A stretch of 64,000 nucleotides of DNA from the NCBI GenBank assembly GCA_021234155.1, contig JAJEKV010000101.1, forward strand, positions 2,461,089 through 2,525,088. The letters are read 5' to 3'. The position numbers were made by a program, and so were the translations under genes. The notes beneath the pieces were generated by a model. It saw nothing but the letters and a program-made list of their open reading frames with translations, searched no databases and was not told where the DNA came from. Below are positions 56,900 through 64,000 of the stretch, piece by piece. Source of the DNA: Isoetes taiwanensis. Taxonomy: Eukaryota > Streptophyta > Lycopodiopsida > Isoetales > Isoetaceae. The stretch's first letter is position 1. Each line of letters opens with the position of its first letter.

Positions 56900-57451
56900 A
56901 GCCACAAAGCGCATCAGGTAACACTTACTGCCTCAACCTCGGAGTCCCAGACTCCCCCACAATGCTAAGAGTCCTAGACTCTTGGGCTGATGCTAAGCAA
57001 TCCCTGATTGCTTACAAAATATCCAAATTTGGCTGTCCTTGCACCAAATCCTTGTAATCCCAAAAGATAGAGAGCTCCACCTCTGTGAAAACGTCTTCTG
57101 TAGGCAAAGCTCCAATCTTGGGTGCTTCAGAGTCCTTAACTCCAGTTGATGCCCAGGAGCTCAAGGATAGGGATCCTTTGGCCTGCAGGAAAGCATGTCC
57201 TAGCTCTAGAATCTTGGATTCTTAGGCTGAAATTGGAAATTGACATTTCTGCAAGTCAAATCAAATCCCTGAACTATCGGATCAATGGCCTAAAAGGCCA
57301 TTCGGTCACCGCCCAAGCATGGAGCATAGCTACCTTGCCTCCTTTTTTGGTTTTACCCAATCGAATGACACCACATCATCCATTAAAAAGAATTACCAAT
57401 TCCTTGGCTAAGGTTATCTAAAGGTCTTGTCCCTGTTCATGTTTATACATA
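56900..57451 (-). repeat. Left LTR of the hairpin-rich element
   Basis: It aligns with 62235-63018 (minus the MITE). On the minus strand it starts TGTATAAACATG at 57451; the left end is approximate. It contains stem-loops at 56941-56955, 56967-56983 and 56994-57014; the last has a perfect 9-bp stem. Confidence 0.65.
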
Positions 57452-57699
57452 CCTTCCCCCTTCAAATCCTTGGTCCCCAAGAATCATGGGAGTTTTTCCG
57501 TATGTGTTCTTCTCATCTAGTCCCTTCCAAAATCTGTTCCCTGGATCAACCCATGACATTTGCCATTCTAGTCCGTTCGAAAACTCATTCCCTAGATCAC
57601 CCCATGATCGTGGTTTCCTAGATTATTCTTTGCGGACATCCTACTTACCTGATGCAAGCGTACAATTCTTTATTTTAGGTAACTGACCTCATGAACTCT

Positions 57700-57830
57700 A
57701 ATAATCCTTCCATGGCCTCCAGGGTATCGAGTCAATTGAGGATTTGCTGCATGTACTCTTCACTCTCCCACGTGGCCTCGGAGAGTGAATGACCTCGCCA
57801 CAAGATCAAATACCCTGCAATATCTCATAT
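57700..57830 (-). pseudogene. Chromodomain-like end of a gypsy integrase
   Basis: On the minus strand YLILWRGHSLSEATWESEEY resembles the core of an integrase chromodomain (typically YLVKWxGxxxxEATWExxE). Chromodomains guide integration to heterochromatin. Only about 40 residues are readable. Confidence 0.55.
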
Positions 57831-59280
57831 TGTGCAGCCTCCCAATGCAAGTGTCTAGAATTGCCTAGGAGTTACCTAAAAGCTAAGGGCTAGGGATATT
57901 GTCACTATCCGTGGACAATATTGCTTTCTTAAGTTGACTTTGTGGAATATAGGATGTACTCCTATTCCATTGACAAGTTTAACTCAACTCTTATACTCTC
58001 TTCATTGACCCTTCTTGAGCCCAGCATATTGGGACATCTTTGACTAATGGCCTTAAGGCTCTTACCTTGCCATTAATATCACAATACGTAGTTGGAATCT
58101 TGTGTCTATTCACCAACTCCTTGGACTAGAGTGGAAGCCTAGCTTCTACCTTAGTTCACACTGAGTGCGACTAAGTACCTAATTCTAGTTAGGTGAATTC
58201 ACTAATCACGTGATTCCATATTCTTAATCCTAGATCTAAGAATACCGTGCTACATAAGACACAACTTCTTTATGCTTATAGTCAATATATGGTGGTAATA
58301 ACCATAAAACCCCCCCCATAGATTTGATTAGAAGCAAGCGTCTATCACCTTGTAATTCACACTCTGGTTTTAATCAGAGGTCTTATTAGTCATATTGCAA
58401 GATTAACCCCAGGTTAACTCTTGCATTTCTAGAGACCTTGCTGCATAGTTCACAAATTATGGCTAATTAATTCACTGTTTTCTATGAATTCCAAATGGAT
58501 TCTTTATCACAACTCCTAGATTTGGTTCTCTTTGCTCCAAGCATTATCAAGAATCCTTATCCAAATCCGGATAAGCCCCTCCTAGTTTTGTCACATCAGA
58601 ATACCAATAGCATATTCCTTGCAAATGGCATTCTATGGGCAAAACACATTACAATTTCTAATGTGAGTTTTGGCCTTAAAAGGTTCAAAAGTAGCAGGCA
58701 TGCAGTGCTCAACTTAATCCTAGATTAAGTCAGCTTCATATTATCACGACATCTTGCAAAACCCGGCTACTTACGTACACACTACTTTCTTAATAAGAAG
58801 GGGTTGTTTAGACTCTATTCCTTTATGGGCCTTGCCAACTATGTCGTTGTATGCCTGTCCCTGCCAGGACAACGCCATTCCTCTTAGGAAAATTTCCTTC
58901 CTAAGTCTAACACCCTACATATGTTGATTATGTGAACTTTTAATTACCAATGTTTTCGGTTCCACATTCATATTCCAACTCGCTAACCATCTTTCATAGA
59001 TTAGCTTGAGCTAATCCTATCAAGTAATCTACCTTCATCAAACATATCCTAGTCCACTCTGTGGTAAGTTTGATGTCGCTACTTAATCATCGTGTTATTT
59101 GGGCCTAGCATGTATGACATGCCCATACTACTTGTGGCCATTTTACATTTGCCCATACTAGTTGCCTTCCATTTTGCTTATTCTTTCTTGAGGCTAGGCT
59201 AATCAAGCAATTCTTTGCTTTTAGAAGTGAATTGTAAAGCCATATGCATCCAAGTTACTTAATATTCAGCTTGCATGATA

Positions 59281-59545
59281 TAAGAGTTTAACCACTCCTT
59301 AAGAGTGTTGACCGCTCCCTAAGCCCTACTTAATAGGAGTTTTTGACCACTCCCTAGGCCCTGCTTATAAGAGTTTTGACTCACACTCTAAGACCCGCTT
59401 GGAGTTTTGACTCCACTTAGAGTGGGAATTAAGCCCTTCTTAGAGTTTGATTCCCTTGGAGTTTTGACTCCGCTCTGTAAGCCCTTCTTAGAGTTTGATT
59501 CCAATCTCTAAGCCGTGCTTAGAGTTTTGATCACTTCCTATAGAA
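59281..59545. repeat. Degenerate tandem repeat (GAGTTTTGACTCC / TAAGCCCTTCTTAGAG units)
   Basis: Units of roughly 35-45 bases alternate GAGTTTTGAC(T)CC-type and CTAAGCCCTGCTTA-type words, each self-complementary. GGAGT-tttg-ACTCC occurs at 59401-59414 and 59458-59471. The block is part of the larger stem-loop array. Confidence 0.7.
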
Positions 59546-60129
59546 TTTATGTTTATCATGCAAAAAAGACTATTTCCAGATAGTCAAATTTCCTGGTTAA
59601 TACTTAAATAATGTACCTATGCTTTTCTTGCAACAATTCTTACAATTGATTGGCCTATTCATTGCCTTCGTTTCTGGTTTGATTCTAATCATGGTGCTCT
59701 CCTAGAGACAATACCATTTCTTGGTCCTTAGAATCTTTTCAACCCATAATAGGCCCTTGTTTAGTCCAAGTTGTTAATTTCAAGCCTAGCTCAAAATTAA
59801 TTCCTGAATCAAGGGTAGGTATAATAATCTACCTTATACTTAATCCTTTTCCTTATACAACTACCCTGTAGTTGTAATGTTTCTGATGAATAGAGTTGCC
59901 CAAGGCATACTTATTTCCAATGTATATTGACTACACTCCATTGTTCCCAACACTAGTAGACAATTATGAGAGTCATTTGAGATTATTTTATAACGGCAAA
60001 CACCCCAGGTAGTTTGCTCCTCTCAACCTTAATAGTTGTTTTACATCCTCCTAGAGGAAACAAATCTTTGCATTCCACAATACATCTAAAATGATCATGG
60101 TTACTCATGTTCTATACACTTTCCAAGTC

Positions 60130-60420
60130 ATGCATAGAATGCACATTTGTGTCCAAGCCCTGCTTGGAGTATATTTCATCTTTTCAAAATCCATGTCGAA
60201 GTCTAGACTATAGACATTCATTTAACATGTCAGATGTACCTTTATGTCCAACTATGTCCAACTTGGAGTGCGCATTCACCTTCAAGCCCTACTTGAAGTA
60301 TATTTCACCTTAGCTTATTTTGAGGTGTATATTAACGCCCAATCTCTGTTTGAGGTGCACTAATACTTACTTCCAAACCCGGCTGGAGGTACACATCCCT
60401 GGGTGTTTACTTTAAGGTCA
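60130..60420. repeat. Degenerate tandem repeat (AAGCCCTGCTTGGAGTATATTTCA-type units)
   Basis: Four or five units of about 50-70 bases share AAGCCC(T)NCTTG, GAGTATATTTCA and GTGCACAT-like words. The self-complementary core is kept while its flanks change. Confidence 0.65.
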
Positions 60421-61418
60421 GCCTCGTGCATTCCTAGGGCAATACTTAGGTTACATATAGTCATTTGCCCCTTCAAATATTGTTAAAGGTTTCCTGTACT
60501 TGATGGCCTAGAGAGTCTACTAAGGAATATCATAACATGAATAGACCCAACCAAATAGTACATTCACCTAGAATTTGTGCTTCTTAGGATCTCCCATGGC
60601 AAGAATGTCCCAAAAGCTTCCTTGACATTAAGAATAAAATGCACTGTGATCCCATAGAAGCCTTGCTTCCTATGGTAGTTCACTATCACTGCAGACTCAA
60701 TATTCTTGAGATCCAAGAATAGTCTGCTCTTGTAGAAACCCAGCTTCTACTCTGCTTATAGCCTATGTAAGCTACACTAGTCTTTACCAAAATCCTTACT
60801 TGCAAGTATGAACCAATTACAAGTATTTGGTACATTTAGTTTTCCTAGTGCACTCAGTTACTTCTAGGTGAGACATTGCTTCAAGCAGCATTTTTAAAGG
60901 AACTAAAGATAGATCAAATCTATCTACGTCTTGTCTATCATCTTCCACATAAAACAAAGCCCCCTTGGGCCAGATTCAATGCCCAAATTCCCGAAAAGCC
61001 ATTGCATTGTCTCAATAGGTTTCTCCTGCTCAGAGATGACCCACTATTCCATTACTGAACATCCTGGATGCTAATCAAAATTTTAACCATTCAATATTTT
61101 AACCACCGCTGATTGCTCCAGACAATAATATTTGGCAAGACTTGGCCATCCCACTTGCAATTTGCTTATAGGATTTCTTTTGAACTCCTTGATGATATTT
61201 TGGCAATGTTAGAGACTTCAATTGCAACATAAAAATCCTCCAACTGCAACAAGAAAATCCTGAGGCAGATCCCTGATCCACCTCTTGATCCATCGCAGTT
61301 TCAGATGTCTCCAGCGATGCATCACTACTCGAAATTCCTCGCTGCACTTCTTGCAGCAAGATCTTGACGAACTATTCCGAAACCTACCATGCCCAAAAGA
61401 TTCTCACTCTGGCTACTC

Positions 61419-61500
61419 AGGCCATTCCGGCCTAACAGACTACAAAAGAGCCATAGCCATTCCTGCCTAGCAGACTACATAAGAGCCATAGCCATTCTAG
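61419..61500. repeat. Short tandem duplication (about 37 bp)
   Basis: AGCCATAGCCATTC occurs with near-identical flanks (CAGACTACAAAAG / CAGACTACATAAG) twice in a row. Confidence 0.7.
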
Positions 61501-61559
61501 ATTTTCTTGCTCAGACTTTGCTTCCGAATTTTCTTACTCCAGATTTTTTTGCTCAACAT

Positions 61560-61980
61560 GGCCGCCGAATTTGCCCAGGTTAGCAGAGGTTTCTCCTCTG
61601 TTGCGTGCATTTTGGAGCTGCCTGGTCACTTTTCAACAACTATTTTTGTGGGGAATGTTCTTTGATACAGTTCTATGCTCTTGTTCACGAAGATTTCAAC
61701 AGCGGAAAACCAGAAGAAGAAGAAACAGTTTCAATAGGAAGATTGCCGAAAAAGGTTTTGAAACTATTGAAACTATGCAAGTGTTTTTACACTGTGCAAG
61801 TAATTTTGCAGGCATTGCAATGTTTGTAATTTTGTATCCATTGAATCTGAAAGAAACAAGTTTGAGTTTACCAGTTTACTAGTTTCAATTTAAAAATTTG
61901 TGTATGTAAGAGTTTTGTGAGAATTTGTCTAGGAAATAGTTAAATATGAAAATTTGTCTAGGTAAATAGTTATAATATGA
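61560..61980 (+). other. Unassigned sequence with a 74-codon open frame
   Basis: The frame 61605-61829 includes an acidic then basic stretch (GKPEEEETVSIGRLPKKVLK) and looks protein-like, but it has no family that I recognise and no supporting context. It could be a captured exon fragment or chance. Confidence 0.2.
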
Positions 61981-62234
61981 TGGAATTTTAATGGCGCCGC
62001 CAACAAGCTAGAAATCCAAAAATTACCTAAAGTAAACAAATACCAAAAGATCCAGGAATTTTAATGAAGTGGCCGTTTACAACATTGAATTCAATTGGCT
62101 TGATAGATTATAGATGGAAGAACTAGCCTTTGCTACAGAGATGGGTGCCATCATAGTTCCTGCAGTCACAACTTCTTTGCCATGACCCATGACAATATGA
62201 GAGTCCACCGGACATTTAATCCTTCTTTCATCCC

Positions 62235-63018
62235 AGCCTCTAAGCGCATCAAGTAGTACTTACCACCTCACCCTCGGAGTTCCAGACTCCCCCATTGTGC
62301 TAACAGTCCCAAACTCTTGTGTTGATGCTAAGCAATCTTCGATTGCTTACAAAATACCCAAATCTGACTGCCCGTGCATTAAATCCTTGCAATTTCAAAA
62401 GATAGAGAGTCTGTACAAATGTCTTTTGTAGGACAAGCTCCCACCTTGGGTGCTTCAGAGTTCCTGACTCATTGATGCCCAGGAGCTCAAGGGTAGAGAT
62501 CCTCTGAGGGTGCTTTCCCATGAGATTGGCGACCTGAAAATCTGGGTCCAGGTCAAAAACCTGAGCGTTGAGAAATGCTTGATGATTACTTTTGATTCAG
62601 GTCAAAAACCTGAGTCTTTGAGGTTGAGGCGCCTACAGGAACTTGCACGCCTTGATCTGGACCTCATGAGAACCTTGAGGTCGGAGGCCCATGGGAAAGC
62701 ACCCTGAGTATACCTGCAGGAAAGCATGCCCTGGCTTGGGAATCTTGGATTCTTAAATACTCCATCATCTGGCAAATGATGGGCTCCCCTTGGAGCGCAA
62801 AGGTCGAAATTGGGAATTGACCCTTTTACAAGTCGAATCAGATCCCTAAAGGATTAGATCGGTGTCATGGGGGACCGTTCGGTCGATGCCTGGGCACGAA
62901 GCATAGCTTCGTTGCCTCCTTTTTGGGTTTTACTCAATCAAATGATGCCACATCATCCATTGAAAGGAATTACCAATGAATCGTCTTGCCCGTCTTAATG
63001 TTCACGTCTATAACAATT
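62235..63018 (-). repeat. Right LTR of the hairpin-rich element, with MITE insertion
   Basis: It matches 56900-57451. On the minus strand it starts TGTTATAGACG at 63018. The 9-bp stem TAAGCAATC/GATTGCTTA is kept (62330-62350) although its loop changed from CCT to TTC. It is interrupted by the MITE at 62508-62704. Confidence 0.65.
62508..62704. mobile_element. 197-bp MITE with 15-bp terminal inverted repeats
   Basis: The ends GGGTGCTTTCCCATG (62508-62522) and CATGGGAAAGCACCC (62690-62704) are perfectly complementary and flanked by TGA on both sides (62505-62507, 62705-62707). The other LTR lacks this block and serves as an empty site. AGGTCAAAAACCTGAG occurs twice inside (62551-62566, 62598-62613). 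A 3-bp TSD with G-rich ends is compatible with the PIF/Harbinger group, but the superfamily is not certain. Confidence 0.85.
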
Positions 63019-63698
63019 TTCTAGCATTGTATGCTAATAATACCCCCTCGCAAATGCTATACAGGTCCATTGATTCTGGTCTTAGGGATATAAATGCATT
63101 CTATTCTATTCTGTTTTATTCTATCTCATAACAGCAATAGTTTGGTTATCCAATTTGAAAGTTATAATTTGCTACATGCCTAACTTGTATTGATCATAAG
63201 CCTATCCTTGATATCTAAATTTTTATTCCAACAAATAGCAGTAACCCGGAACGGTTATTAGCAGGCAAGACCCTAATCTCCATATTTGAAAGGGGGTTCT
63301 TGCAATTTTCTGACTACAGCCAGAATCATGCAACCTACGCTTCTGGAAAAGTAGAAAATCAGAGTTGAAGGAAGAGAGACAGACCTGCAATTTGTCTCTC
63401 TTTTTCGACCAGCAATTTTATAGGCAGAGAAATGCTCCCAAAGACTTCTTCGAATTGGAATCCGCTCGAAACTATTATTGCCTTTAGGCTTCTTTTTTCT
63501 GCTTCTTTTTGTTGACTAACAACATTCCCTGGGGAATTTAAATTTTATTGGGCGTATAGAACATATGTGTTCAACTAAAGGAGGTCTTTAGTCATGTAAG
63601 TATACTTTCGATTAGGGTCAGCCGGGGGGAGGGGGGGTTCTTTTTATCACTGTTTGGGGTAAGCTATATACTTTAAGGGTTAAACTAGGTTTCAAAGG
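63019..63698. other. Non-coding stretch with a G-rich run
   Basis: No gene is recognised. A G run (CCGGGGGGAGGGGGGG near 63628-63640) and short palindromic words are present. It probably holds the 3' flank of the minus-strand exon to its right. Confidence 0.5.
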
Positions 63699-64000
63699 TC
63701 AGTATACAAGGGGCATTTTTGGCCACTCTATAAATGGAAATGGTATATCCCCTTTATTAAAAGTGAATTCCCACGCAACGTTCCAATCTGCTTCATTAAA
63801 AATCTCCTCGGTTGTGATGCTGTATTGTTGACCAGAATGAGAGGTACTACTAGAAATAAGATCCGTGGAACTTAAAGGCCATGGTCTTGGATTAAATGCA
63901 ATTATATCTCCAACATTTTTAAAATTAATATCTGTTAGATTTTTCTCTTCATCCAGGAGGACAAAGTCAAGTTTAAACGAAAAGATAATGGGAATAGAAT
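63699..64000 (-). CDS. Unidentified terminal coding exon, cut by the window edge
   Basis: On the minus strand one frame is open from the window edge to a TGA at 63699-63701, about 100 codons. It includes FKLDFVLLDEEKNLTDINF, GDIIAFNPRPWPLSSTDL, YSITTEEIFNEADW and GDIPFPFIEWPKMPLVY. Balanced composition and the lack of stops suggest a real C-terminus. I do not recognise the family. The start lies outside the window; it could be a host gene or part of another element. Confidence 0.5.
   Translation of the reverse strand, partial: SIPIIFSFKLDFVLLDEEKNLTDINFKNVGDIIAFNPRPWPLSSTDLISSSTSHSGQQYSITTEEIFNEADWNVAWEFTFNKGDIPFPFIEWPKMPLVY

Larger units (their letters stand above)
58120..60880. repeat. Dense array of short stem-loops
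   Basis: Stems of 6-13 bp with loops of 2-10 bases recur throughout. Examples: 58132-58148, 58177-58194, 58219-58244, 58396-58425 (13 bp, one bulge), 58556-58575, 58645-58665, 58712-58730, 58883-58905, 58999-59016, 59036-59075 (nested), 59506-59524, 59568-59585, 59857-59875, 60153-60167, 60280-60298, 60652-60675, 60732-60750. Perfect palindromes lie at 58193-58202, 58204-58215 and 60797-60808. Loops are often CCTA/CTA or CC(C)TG-like, while stems differ. There is no coding frame. Confidence 0.75.
56900..63018 (-). mobile_element. Old chromovirus-like LTR element with hairpin-rich interior
   Basis: Direct repeats at about 56900-57451 and 62235-63018 look like LTRs; the right one carries a MITE. 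Next to the left LTR the minus strand reads a chromodomain-like end of pol (YLILWRGHSLSEATWE, near 57815-57765), which suggests minus orientation with the left repeat as the 3' LTR. The remaining 4.5 kb shows almost no coding sequence but many short hairpins and degenerate repeats. No confident primer site was found. It is old: the LTRs differ by an estimated 20%. Confidence 0.5.

Noticed and set aside
58120-60880. Possible CRISPR-like array of regularly spaced palindromes
   Set aside because: Spacing is irregular, repeats are not identical, and the context is a plant nuclear genome with LTR elements.

Overview
The window is nuclear DNA from a land plant, probably one with a large, repeat-rich genome. 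It holds plant-type L1 LINEs with an RNase H tail, plant Ty3/gypsy and Ty1/copia elements, a tRNA-primed miniature LTR family (TRIM), and one short-intron SR splicing-factor gene of the plant SCL type. I cannot name the species. Only two stretches look like host protein-coding sequence: the SCL-like gene at 45012-46852 and an unidentified terminal exon running off the right edge (63699-64000, minus). Almost everything else is transposon.

Positions 1-38899 form one nested stack that can be ordered from target-site duplications (TSDs). The base is a minus-strand Ty3/gypsy element. Its body is 1797-15306, with a tRNA-Met-type primer site at 15294-15305, and its 5' LTR is 15307-16828 plus 37781-37868. 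It sits against an older LTR of the same family (37869-38899). Into it went a plus-strand relative (3' LTR 259-1796), a full-length L1 LINE (3688-11427, 13-14 bp TSD), a solo TRIM LTR (13987-14145, TSD AGTTT), and a second gypsy element (16829-37775, TSD CTTGG, LTRs 329 bp each with 4 differences). That second element received a GC-rich Tat/Athila-like gypsy element (17343-28366, near-perfect TSD) in its 3' part and a 5'-truncated LINE (28795-31825) in its integrase region.

Positions 38900-48050 hold a LINE fragment, several families of degenerate direct repeats, a strong 34-bp inverted repeat (43152-43250), and the SCL gene with five coding exons and one GC-AG intron. Positions 48048-48908 are a compound TRIM array whose members carry tRNA-like box A and box B motifs.

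Positions 49060-56720 hold a minus-strand Ty1/copia fossil split by a structured 1.4-kb insertion, a LINE 3' end, and a minus-strand LINE containing a 1.26-kb tandem duplication. Positions 56900-63018 look like an old chromovirus-type element. Its interior and LTRs are packed with short hairpins that share a few loop types but differ in stem sequence. This is the most unusual signal in the window and I know of no description of it. One LTR of this element carries a clean 197-bp MITE.
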